Shown one piece after another: positions 48,580 to 59,013 of a stretch of 64,000 nucleotides of DNA. Numbering within the stretch: position 1 is the first letter of the stretch; each line of letters opens with the position of its first letter. The translations under genes and the position numbers were made by a program. The DNA is taken from assembly GCA_963966185.1 (NCBI GenBank), contig CAWZYM010000348.1, forward strand, positions 258,501 to 322,500, written 5' to 3'. The notes under the pieces are model-generated. The model ran no database searches and was not told the origin of the DNA. It was given only the letters and a program-made list of their open reading frames with translations. The DNA comes from Rhabditoides inermis. Taxonomy: Eukaryota; Nematoda; Chromadorea; Rhabditida; Rhabditidae.

Positions 48580-49230
48580 TAACGTGAAACCAATCGTCGA
48601 AAACAAAACGTGCGACCGACAACTTTTCGTAGTGTATGGGATTGTCCCCAGTCTGCGCGCACACTCCGCGATTACATCATTCTCCTGAGCGAGTGGAGTA
48701 AGTCAAATTATTCTGCTATCGTAACCCTAAGCGAGTGTTGTAGATCAAATTATTCTCCTATCGTAATCCTAAGCGAGTGGAGTAAGTCAAATTATTCTGC
48801 TATCGTAACCCTAAGCGAGTGGAGTAGATTAAATCACTCTCCTATCGTAATTCTAAGCGAGTGGAGTGAGTCAAACTATTCTGCTACCGTAACCGTAAGC
48901 GAGTGGAGTAGATCAAATTATTCTCCTATCGTAATCGACGTAATCCTAAGCGAGTGGAGTAAGTCAAATTATTCTGCTACCGTAACCCTAAGCGAGTGGA
49001 GTAGATCAAATCATTCTCCTTTCGTAATCCTAAGCGAGTGGAGCGGGTGTGCGCGCAGATCGCGGACAATCCCATACACTACGAAGTTTACGATTTACGA
49101 ACACCTATTTCACACATTCTGTTCATTTTCAACATACATTATATTTATGAAAAGAGATTGTATTTTCATAAAGTTTCATGTGATACTTAGTTTTAGTTTA
49201 TTCACAAATTTTAGAGTGGTATGCTCCTTT
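48580..49230 (+). mobile_element. Minisatellite TIR element, copy 4
   Basis: The core 48631-49081 has the same TAGTGTATGGGATT / AATCCCATACACTA ends and about 8 units of the 42-bp pair. It is about half the length of copy 3, although the two descend from one duplicated element, so the array has changed copy number since the duplication. Confidence 0.85.
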
Positions 49231-49293
49231 AATGATCTGAACGGAAGAGGATTAGATTTCATCAAAAATCAATCGATATCCACGCTATCTCAC

Positions 49294-49393
49294 CTTGATG
49301 TGGTACATAGGTGTGCTTGTCATCGTAAGGAGCGTTGAAGACGATCTTGGTAGCCGGCTGGGCGTTGATATCTCCGGAAGCAACGGACGCCAT
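49294..49393 (-). pseudogene. Major sperm protein first-exon fragment, copy B
   Basis: From the ATG at 49393 it reads [20 protein letters not shown] then APYDDKHTY, as in MSP. A 4-base insertion just before the donor then breaks the frame ahead of the expected HIK. It keeps the reading frame better than copy A but likewise has no second exon. Confidence 0.88.
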
Positions 49394-49548
49394 GACGATT
49401 GGATGCCGGCAGCCCGCCGCGCCCTCCAGACATGCGAATCAACGAGTTGCGATCAGCGTGCGAACCAACGACCAAGACTGACTAATCGCCGCATTTCCAA
49501 TGAGCTATGCAGAGTAGATCATTTTGCATATCCAAATGACATGTTTAG

Positions 49549-49846
49549 ACGTGCCTGATGTCTGCGAACGGGTTCTACACGTGCTGCGATGCACTTCCGG
49601 ATGTGAGTGGAAGAGAGAGCGAGAGAAAGAGAGAGAGAGAGAGAAAGAGAGAAAGAGAAAAAAAGAGAAAGAGAGTGGGAGAGAGTTGGAGAGAGTGGGA
49701 GAGAGAAGGAGAGAGAGAGAATCTTTCAGAAGCAAGTGCCCTCTTCGAGCCGTTCGTGGATCATCGGAGTGGTTGTGGGTAGCATAGCAGCGGCAGTTGT
49801 GAGAGCAGCCATCGCAGTCGCCAATTCAGTCAGAAGACAGAGGTGA
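49549..49846 (+). CDS. Small single-span protein (two exons)
   Basis: Exons 49549-49602 and 49730-49846 join in phase. An ATG at 49558 would start MSANGFYTCCDALPD, directly after a TTTAG acceptor, giving about 50 residues with one membrane helix and a basic end. It may instead be the 3' part of the gene whose first exon is 48293-48390. The last exon ends AGAGGTGAGT, which is both a TGA stop and a good donor, so a longer cytosolic tail is possible. The intron is GA-rich (49605-49720). Confidence 0.45.
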
Positions 49847-49849
49847 GTC

Positions 49850-51280
49850 GACGAAGAGAGTCTGTTGCATCTGTCTGTTGCATCTGTGGCACGAAGCCCG
49901 ACATCAAGCTGAGATCTGCCGATTTCTACTCGACCGACAAGGAAGAATAGAGACCGGAGAGCGCGCATACACAACGACAATGTGGGTGGTAGAGAGTGGA
50001 GGGAGAGAGAGAGAGAATGAGAGAGGAAGAGATGGAGAGAGAGGGGGGAGGAAGCTCTTTGTTCAGCTGTCACATAAAGATGCTTCGTACGAAGACGCTG
50101 TCTTAGAAGGAGGGATACGGAGAAATCACCAACAGCCTGGAAATCACTGGCAAGCAAACGCTCCTCCACGAGCCGTGGAAGAATGCAGAGAACAAGTAGG
50201 TGGGAAACCGACCATTGCTGATTACTTTCCTCGATTGTGTGGAAATTATATTCGGCATCGACCTTTTCTTGGCTGGTTCCTTCCCTCTGCAGATTGTGTT
50301 TTTTTGTAGAATTTGTCAGTTTGTTCACGGTGATTCGTGATCTAATCGATCTGTGGTGCTATAATTGATTTCACGAGTTTTATTGAGATGTAATGTTTGA
50401 TGTTTATAAGTTGTGAAACTGATTTTATTTTGCGATAAACTTTGTTCTTTGTATCGTTCCGTTGTGATTAGGATTGAGCGAGGGACAGAATCTTAAAATA
50501 AAAAAGTTGTCATCCACACTCGCTCTCTGGAATCTAGGCCGTGGACAGATCTCATAATATATCCATCACAATTCCTCATCATCACATCACAGTCGATAGA
50601 TCACAGTTGGCTGGCTTGCATGGAGCGTGTCTCTGTCTCTCACCCCTCGCCCTCCTCCCTCCTCTCCCTCCCATCGAATTCTGGCGGGAAGAGTCCGCCC
50701 TGCGGTCGCATACAACACAGTCTTCACTCTTTCGACCATCCTGAAAAGGGTTGCAGCTTCTCTCATAATTGAGTATGACGAAGGAATACTGCAAGTATCG
50801 GGTGGAACGTGTTCGCCCTTGAACCTACCGTTCACTGTTTCAAATATCCATAGCTTCTTGGTTTCATAACATAGGATGCCGAAGGAATATAGCCAATGTG
50901 AAGTCTATCATGTATAATTTTGGGTGAAACGTATCTCGAACCTATACCAGCTTTCTCCTCGTTCGCTTCTGTCGCTCCCGCTCATCTATCAGCCACTGGT
51001 CTCTCGCCCTCCTCTGCCATTCACGGGGGCACTGAGAGGGAGGGTAGAGAGGGAGAGGGGAGGGAGGGAGAGAGGGAGAATGGAGAGAGAGAGAGAAAGA
51101 GAGATAAAGGTGCATCTCCAGAGAAATGGTGGAGAGAGAGAGACAAGGGGCGATTGCGCAAGGTCATTTCCCTGCATTATCACGCATAGAAATTGTGTTA
51201 ATCAGTCATTAGCATACGTCTATTCACTTCGATTGCCCCAACTCAATTTGCATGTAGACAGGTGCCCGAATAAAAGCGGT
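49850..51280. other. Spacer with no resolved gene
   Basis: A plus-strand frame (about 50070-50309, SHKDASYEDAVLEGG) is open but not phased to anything. The 50310-50560 part is AT-rich with polyadenylation-like AATAAA. GA-rich tract at 51040-51100. Confidence 0.35.
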
Positions 51281-51290
51281 TCGCTGCGCG

Positions 51291-51844
51291 ATGGCAGCCA
51301 CTCCCGTCAAAGATGGCTGCCACGAGCAGCGCCGGAGAAATCGAGAAAGGAGGAGGAGGAGAAAGGACCACCTCAAGACCACAAGTGCATCTACCGACAC
51401 CACGACTCCCCTCAACACGACCACCTCGGTGAGCTCTCCCTCGTGCTCTTTTCGCATCTCTCTCCGCTCCTTCTTTACGGTACTCGTAGGGCTACTGTAA
51501 GTTACCGTATTCCTAGCAACCAGGCAATCAAACGCGTTTCACTTGCAGGGTGGTTGTGTGGACTGTGCTTTGCCGAAGGAGGCGGACGTGTACCTGTTCT
51601 GCACCAACACTGCGAGCCACAGGGACTACAGTATCAGTATCCAACTGATACTGTAGTTACCGTATGCCTTCACCATGCGTTCCTGCACGCCTCGGACACG
51701 CGCACAAAATGAAATGGCCTCTGGACTGGAGTTCTAAGCGCACACGTGCTGGATGGGGGCACGGGACAGCTGCCGGACTGCGAGTTCAAGATCCTCTCAT
51801 TCAAGTGCGAATGCGGAGGGTACTGCTGCTCCCTGAACGACTGA
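51291..51844 (+). CDS. Thr-rich/Cys-rich secreted-type protein (partial model)
   Basis: Exon 51291-51428 (MAATPVKDGCHEQRR... ending TTTPLNTTTS) joins 51549 onward (GGCVDCALPKEADVYLFCTN). A third block ends at TGA 51842-51844 (PDCEFKILSFKCECGGYCC). A CxC/CC pattern near the end resembles nematode ET-type modules. The middle splice (donor near 51656, acceptor near 51740) is a best guess chosen because it keeps phase. A perfect 13-bp stem hairpin (CTACAGTATCAGT and its inverse) sits just at the proposed donor. Confidence 0.4.
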
Positions 51845-51925
51845 CGGAGCACAACACGGAGAGATGTATTTGGACAAAGAGTAAGATCTAGAGCTAGAAA
51901 TGCAATCTGTTTCTCTCGTTTTCAG

Positions 51926-52483
51926 ATCCCGAAGCAGATTGACGACGCGGAAATCGCTTCGACTATCATCGCTTTGAAGGACGCGCAGGTCGAGCAGCTG
52001 CGACAGGAGCTTATCACAATGAAAGTACTCAACAAGATGGGCAAAGAGAAGAAGGAGCCGAACAAAGATGATGGAAAGGGCACGGCAGACTCGATGTCGT
52101 CGTCTCTCGCTACCAAGGGGAAGATTGACGCCCACTACGTCATGCGAAAAGCGGGTTTGACGTTCAAAGACGACCACTGTGCCCACGAACGGCGACGAGT
52201 CGGACTGCTCGAACGGCTACGCGCCCTATCGATTGTACCGCACGTGCCAGATGGCCGCGTGACCGAGCGGTCGTTCCTCGACGACGCAGGTGCAGGAAGG
52301 CGCGGAGACGTGAGTGTGGTCATCTCTCTTCTCTCGCCCACACTCTCGTTTCAGCGATTCCGACATTCTCAAGAAGCTGAATGCGTCGAAAGCTGTGGAT
52401 TCTATCAACTTGGGAGAGAAGTATTACTTCATCGAGGCCGGCTACCTTTCCGAACGCACCGGCAGGCTTTGGAACAAACAGTA
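51926..52483 (+). CDS. Unrecognised coiled-coil ORF with a second exon
   Basis: After TTTTCAG at 51925 a frame reads IPKQIDDAEIASTIIALKDA then VEQLRQELITMKVL (heptad-like, coiled coil) and a Lys-rich linker. It continues open past 52310. A further block before TAG 52481-52483 reads DILKKLNASKAVDSINLGEK and ends LSERTGRLWNKQ, after a TTTCAG acceptor. I could not settle the frame between the two blocks; a Cys-containing alternative frame (DESDCSNGYAPYRLYRTC) also exists at 52180-52255. Function unknown. Confidence 0.4.
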
Positions 52484-52504
52484 GTAGACCTCGGTAAAGT
52501 CCGC

Positions 52505-53480
52505 GTTACTAAAATTTTAGCGTTTCGTTACTAAAAAAATAGCTACAATTTTAGTAAAGAAATTTCACACTTTTTACTAAAATTTTAGTGTTTCCTAACT
52601 AAAATTGTAGTGTTTCTTTACTAAAATTTTAGCGTTTGCCGACTAAAATTTTAGTACTTATCTAAATGAAATTGGGCTCCGTAACGGGTGCGATTGTCGA
52701 TTGAACACTTATTTGCTTATTTCTTGCAGATAGTGCTAATGTCACGTATGTTCAAATTCAAACACAAACACATTTGCTTGGTATGATATTTATTCCTTGG
52801 CATAATGCAATAGAGGAACAGGAGTTGTTTATGTTCACAATCTTTTAGCTTGACTTGATTCTTGATGAAGGATTCTTATGCTGCACAGAGTGTTTCTTGT
52901 TGCCGACGTCGACTCGCTCTCTCGCCTCACATCTTTGTCTTCTTCACTCTCACGTTGCTCACGACGCGTAGACACACTGAAAACATACAGTTACACAGTG
53001 CAACTGAATACGAAACTACATGTAGTGAGAATGACAAAGACAAAATAAGATAAAACAGTTCATACAAACAATGAAAGGTATCCTACCTTTCATCTCGAAT
53101 CCAGCTGGTTGCCGGACGTAGAGTTCGACGACGCACAGCATTTCATCACAGTAGACATCGCCTGAATGTTTTTAAGTTCACGGACAATGTTTATTTACGA
53201 AATAAAAAACAACATGAAACATCAAAAAAGAGATAAAACAAACAGCTGACATTAGTTATCAGCAATTCAGCATGTAAAAACATGAATCGTACGGTAAATT
53301 TGAATGTTTTCGTGCCGGAACCATGAATACCATTTGAATTTCGGTACTAAAATTTCACTAAACTGGTGCGCTTCGATTTTAGTAAAGAAGATCACGACTT
53401 TTAGTAAAATTTTAGAACTTCTGTAATAAAAAATCACAAACTGCGCTTTTTACTAAAATTGTACTGAAATTTTAGTACAA
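52505..53480. mobile_element. AT-rich element with ACTAAAATTTTAGT palindromes at both ends
   Basis: The left end (52505-52660) has about six copies of the palindrome ACTAAAATTTTAGT and variants. The right end (53345-53480) has about five more. The middle 680 bp lacks them. The pattern is that of a non-autonomous element with subterminal repeats. The weak ORF at 52862-53053 has no support. Confidence 0.6.
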
Positions 53481-54405
53481 TCAGATTTGCTAGGACAACC
53501 CTTATAACTTATATAGCCAGTTTGGATAGACGATGATTGTGATCAATGTTCATGCGATAAAAAAAAACGATTTTATATTTGTCTTTGTTCATTGAAAAGC
53601 AATGTTTTTTACGTCGCAGTTAGTACTTTCAGGTTACGGTAGAAAACAATACTCTCATTCACTTGCAACCTCTCATGCAAACTGCACGATGCACAGCATC
53701 GGCAGATTGCCACGAAAGGAAAGAATACACTGATACTGAAGTTACCGTATCCCTTCCTTTCCTACTTTAACTCTCACGAAATAAGATCGCATATCACTTT
53801 TGCCCTGGAACACCCATAATGGTTCTATCAAATGCGTCCATTTTCCCCGGTAACCACAGTATCCTACCGATACTGTAGTTACCATTCTGATATTGTAGTT
53901 ACCGTATCCCGTCTCTGTCTCTGCCGTGAGAGTGGGCGGAGTGGCTGGGGAGAGAGGAGGAGAGGGAGGGGGAGTGCCGGCTGCTAGGCACTCGCATACG
54001 GTGCTAGGAGGAGCAGGCGAGAGGATATGGGGACAGAGGAAATCATGTTGGATGTGGAACGTATCGAGTTCTACCTCCATTCAGGTGATGGAGACTGACT
54101 GACGACGGTGTGGAGTGTGGCGGGTCTGTCTCTGCCTCTGCCGTGAGAGTGGGCGGAGTGGCTGGGGAGAGAGCAGTAGAACGCATGGAGAAATGGTACG
54201 ATCTTCCCCCCCCTTTTTAAGATACAATTCACTACAATTATTTGTTTGAATTAAAAAAAAACCAAAACTTGTGGCGCATTCAACACAAATAAAATTACAA
54301 ACATTTACATACATTTACCAACAACCAAAAACAATAATTTACAACTATGCATACATCTCTAATCTGCTAACCGAATCGATCAATCATTTCTTCTCTCATC
54401 TCTTC
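53481..54405. other. Spacer with short repeats
   Basis: It contains GATACTGTAGTTACC-type motifs at 53855-53910, and a duplicated roughly 50-bp block (TCTGCCGTGAGAGTGGGCGG) at about 53916 and 54139. No gene recognised. Confidence 0.5.
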
Positions 54406-57400
54406 TCACTGTCTGCTCTCAATAGCCTCTTCCATCTGAAGAACGTTGATGGCCTGGAAACAAGAAATGGATACAAACAAGTAAACAAGTAAACAAGTAA
54501 ACAAACCTGAAGCAGCAGCGGACGGTCGATCATCTGTCCGCGGAACGAAAAGGCGCCCTTGCCTGCCTCCTGGAGACGACTCTCTCTCTCTCTCTCTCCC
54601 TCTCTCCCACCCCTCTCTCTCCCTCCCCCCTCTCTCTTCCTCTCTCTCCCCCCTCTCTCCCTCCCTCCTCCCACCTGGTACTGACTGAACGCCTTGACCA
54701 GCTCCCTCGCCCACTCCACTCTGCCGGCAGGTGCGCGATACGCCGCCTGTACTACCGCCACCTGCAGCACAGCTTTTAGCCCTCTAGATAAATGTATGCA
54801 TAAATTCGTAAACCATGTTTAATTATCCAAATTTGAGGTAATGCTTTCTCCGATGATTCCATGAGGTAATATAAGGTAGGCAAAAGGTATATATTCCCGA
54901 CTGGTTGTAGGTTTCAGTAACAGTATCAAAAACAGCATAACCGCTCTTCTTTAAACAGATGTGTCTTGTCCTCTCCATAAATTTATGCATAAATTCGTAA
55001 ACCATGTTTAATTAACCAAGTTTGAGGTAAGTAATGCTTTCCCTGATGATTTCATAAAGGCGAAACGTCTGTTTCTCTCGGCGGTACACCGGCGGATCAA
55101 CACTTCTCAACATTCGTAAACTACTGTAAATATACAACAGAACCGATCCACACTCTTCCTTCTCTCATCTAGTCTCACTGCCTGCTCCCAACAGTATGGC
55201 TGCTCCAAATATATGTACTTAATGCGCCCAAAACTACCGTAAGGTTCTGTTCCAAATGACGGTATACTTATGCATATTACGGTTAGCACGCGCCCAGCGG
55301 CACGAACTCAACTCACAGAGAAACATACGGTCATGTTTCAATAAGAGAAGTGTTACCGTACAGAACCGAGTAATCAGAAGTGAGCAATTTTGATGTGCAC
55401 AGTACTCTCGTGCATAGTGGACATGTATCAAGCGGGCGTCACAACGTGGCATGGAAATGAACATTTAAAAAGTGAACAATGAACACAGTTATATCACCCT
55501 CCCTGCCTCTCTCTTTCCCGCCCTCTATCGACATCTGTAGAGCTTGTCTGCATTCTACAGAGCCCATAATTTAGCGAAAGACAATGGAAAAGTGCGAGAT
55601 GGTCTCTTTTCTCGCCTCAATCTTTTCGCGCTTGAATTTTTCCATAACTGGTAATCTGGAAAGTCATGACCTATCCACTACTTCCGCCCTCTTCTCTCTG
55701 CACGGCTACAGTGTCTTGTTCTCGATGCACTACGACCATGTGATCATCACAATTACTCCTAATCACTCCCTATTCACCACTTTTTTCACTTTCATCTAGT
55801 TATACTATGTCATCACGAGTCATAAGACAATGCAAGAGAAAACGTACAGCGTTCTAATCTGATATCTAGCTCGTCATACCGTACTCGTAGTCATACCGTA
55901 CTCGTAGTCATACCGCACTCGTAGCCATACCGTACTCGCAACAGTCTCACCTGTGTGGGATGAATGGTCTGCTTGCCAGTGAAACCCCAACAGCGTCCTG
56001 AAAATATGATAAAATTAGATAACCAATGTCAACGTCTTTCGTGAAAAGAGTGAAACAGATCAGCAAGCCTACATGATTCGTGTGTGTGTTGAAAACATCC
56101 GGGTTTTTCATTATTTAAAAACCTTTTTTGAACTCGCGCTGCTTTCAAAATTTTTTGATCGAAATAATTATGTATGTATGTCAACAGAGTGATGCGAGAC
56201 TTTAATACGAATCGATATCGTCTTTTGATATTTGTTTTTAGTTCGCGTGTGCCCTACAATGGACATCGCCGCAAGCTCCTACCAATAAGCATCAACGTAT
56301 GAAGCTCCAATTTTGTTCGATTACATCATAGAAATCATGCGACATCTACCTCGCTAATAGCTCGAAATGCGCGGTGCTCGAATCTTTAACAAATTTTTTT
56401 TTAATTAAAGCCGACTTCCCCATTCTGTGCCTTCTTCTGATATACTCCACACATGCGAGAATTGTATACGTTCACGAATTCTATGCTCAGAATTGAATAC
56501 GGTATACCACGTCAACGCGTGAGACACTGGTTAGAGAACGGCTATAGACAACGCTGTGAGAAGAGAGTCGGACACAGGTTAGAGAACGGCTATAGACAAC
56601 GCTCTTACGAGAGAGTCGGACACTGGTTAGAGAACGGCTATAGACAACGCTGTTACAAGAGAGTCAGACACACCCACCCTGCTCGCTCTGAATCTTCAGC
56701 CCATCCATGTCCTTCAGGTCGATGTGCACCTGAGAGAGTCAGAATGACCTCAAGAATCATCACAATCCCATTCCGTATGTGACGTGATATGCGCAATCCT
56801 AGTCAGCTTTTAAATTATATATATATATTTTTTTTTAATTCCACCCCCCCCCGCAAATCCCCATGCCCATTGTGCATGCTTTTGTTATTCTTTCATTTTT
56901 CATACTCGCTCGACATATCTCAATGAAGTATGAACCGAAATGAATATGTTCATGATGTTCGATAGTTTGATTACTACTCCATAACGTTCACAACGAAAAA
57001 GAAAAGATTGCCAAGTGTTGCAGCCCCACCGAGTCAATTCCAGTAGGATGTTTTTGTGACTAATCATTAATCATTAATCAGCAATCATTAATCAGCAATC
57101 TCAGCAATCAATCAGTAATCAGTAATGCCCACCGAGTCGATGGCCTGCAGCTGGAAGGCCTTGCAGACGGCGACGAACTTCTGCCGCGCGAACAGCGTCT
57201 CCTCGCCGGCGGTCGTGCGGGTAGCGCCTGCGATCAGAACACATAACATACTAATCATCCGCTAATTGTTATCAAATCAAACATTCAAAAAGTCTGTGGC
57301 GGTGAACCATATAATCGTCGCAACCGGTTATGATCAGAGTGAAGTTTTGGAACCAGTAGAATAGAGAACTCAAGCTAGTCTACTTAATGTTAGAAGTACA

Positions 57401-58343
57401 GTACCCATACACCAGTTGGCTTCGTTTCGAATGCAATAAAAAACCGGAAGAACATTATCTCGACAAGCCCCCAGCCAATGTAAACTTGTCACGATACCCA
57501 ACATTCACAGCTTCGTTGATAACCAAAATAAGTCATAACTCATAACTACAAACTTCCAATAAATCCTCAAACCTCAAACCCAATCTTTCACAAATACGAC
57601 AAAATAGGAAAGCCAACTATCCTCCGTGCGCTAAACCATATCATTCAACGCACTTGCTACTACTGTAGTACACTACTACTTGGAGTTGGATAAGTTGTAA
57701 AACATCCACCCACCAAAATCCGCACAATAGTCTGGTGTCATCTTGTCATCAGCCATAGTGAGCTAATGCTAATCTCTTTTCTCATCGCACGCTACTGTAC
57801 TGACATGGTTTCGACATGACATGACATGACGGCTCGGTTTCGAACCTCCGCAGAAAAAGATAGAAGCGCCCAAAACAGGCTCCGGTACAAAATAAAACGT
57901 AACGTAACAAACGTATCAGAGCCGGTCATGTTGATTTGAAAACGGAATTCGAATGAGGACACCCTAGGGTACCTCTGATAACAGTTTGGTCACCATCGGC
58001 TTCTGTGACCTAAACTACACTCCATGTCAGTACTGAGTGAAGTTGTGAAACCTCCACCCACCAATGTCCGCGCAATAGTCGTCGCTGCCGAACACGCACG
58101 CATCGAGCCTGAAGAAGCCGCTGTTCCTGGCGAGATTGAGGGTGGAGGAGACGATGCGGGGCATGTCGAGCAGCGCCCGCGCCGACTCGATCCAGATGAC
58201 GAGGCGGGTCGACGGCTGCAATACGCTGCAATCGGAAGCACTGGAAACCACTCCACCCACCACATCAGTGATCCGCTCCGGGCCGTAGTGCGTCTTGAAC
58301 GCGTCGAAGATGGCGGCCACGTCTTCCGGCGAATCCACCTGGA

Positions 58344-58415
<72 letters not shown>

Positions 58416-58542
58416 TTCCCTCTCTCCTTTCCCCCCCCCCCTCTCTCTCGCCCCCCTCTCTCTTTCTCTCCCTCCCTCCCTCCCTCTCCCTCACTTTGGG
58501 AATCATAAACGCCTGCGGCAGGTGGCGCGCCCGCGAGATCTC
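54406..58542 (-). CDS. clybl: CLYBL-like citramalyl-CoA lyase, N-terminus missing
   Basis: CLYBL is a mitochondrial lyase of the citrate-lyase beta family that cleaves citramalyl-CoA. Exons 58542-58495, 58338-58264, 58215-58062, 57227-57133, 56729-56678, 55997-55951, 54761-54675, 54569-54507 and 54453-54406 join in phase. Segments: HLPQAFMIPK, VDSPEDVAAIFDAF, IWIESARALLDMPRI (substrate Glu), FRLDACVFGSDDYCADIG (metal-binding Asp pair), LFARQKFVAVCKAFQLQAID, WGFTGKQTIHPTQ, VEWARELVKAF and GKGAFSFRGQMIDRPLL. The order and spacing match the family. The first about 110 residues (LYVPG and LDCEDGV regions) are not found upstream to 64 kb on minus. A 9-nt block (TAC TTG AAG) at 58568-58560 between acceptor and donor could be a microexon. 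Introns carry GA tracts on the transcript strand. Confidence 0.85.
54787..55062. repeat. Direct repeat of about 85 bp in a CLYBL intron
   Basis: 54787-54870 and 54978-55062 share ATGCATAAATTCGTAAACC and then GTTTAATTA with few changes, spaced about 191 bp. Confidence 0.85.
55874..55940. repeat. 17-bp tandem repeat, about 4 units
   Basis: TCATACCGTACTCGTAG repeated with one or two changes, just 3' (transcript sense) of a CLYBL exon. Confidence 0.9.
56523..56670. repeat. 48-bp tandem repeat, three units
   Basis: Units start GACACTGGTTAGAG at 56523, 56571 and 56619. The array abuts the donor side of CLYBL exon 56729-56678. Confidence 0.93.
58351..58494. repeat. (CT)n tract spanning a CLYBL intron
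   Basis: Perfect CT from 58351 to about 58411, then CT/C-rich. On the CLYBL transcript the whole intron is GA-rich up to GTCCAG. Confidence 0.95.
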
Positions 58543-58808
58543 CTGAAAATCAGAGTTACCTTCAAGTACTGAAAAATTGCAATAAACAACCAATGAATCT
58601 ACTTCAACCAACCTCATTTCCTCATTTCCCATAATCGAAACACGAAGCAGCTACGGTGATATGGAAATGGTGGGAAAAGGTAAACAAACCCCGGAATCCG
58701 GAATCCATGATGTCATCAAAAATCAAAGATCAACGCCGCACAAACAAGCCCCTCCTCGAGATGCCATCATTTCCAATCTAGTCGCACCGGCGCGAGGTTC
58801 ACTCAACA

Positions 58809-58976
58809 ATGGCGGACGAGACGGTGAGTAGCCGTTTCTCGGTTCCTCCCTCCTGCCCCCCTCTCTACCTCTCCGATAGCATCTTCTTTCTCCCATCCTT
58901 CCTCCACTCCCCTTTCTCCTCCTTCACCTACGAGGGTGAAGGAGGAACTGAGGAAGGGTGAGAAAGAGAGAAGAAG

Positions 58977-59013
<37 letters not shown>

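Larger units (their letters stand above)
45101..49585 (+). repeat. Tandem duplication, unit 2
   Basis: It starts at 45101 and ends at the GGTTCTACACGTGCT that is followed by unique GCGATGCACTTCC at about 49586. It is shorter than unit 1 because it lacks the roughly 490-bp hAT-like element and carries a smaller minisatellite array, but it has an extra (TA)n tract. Confidence 0.92.
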
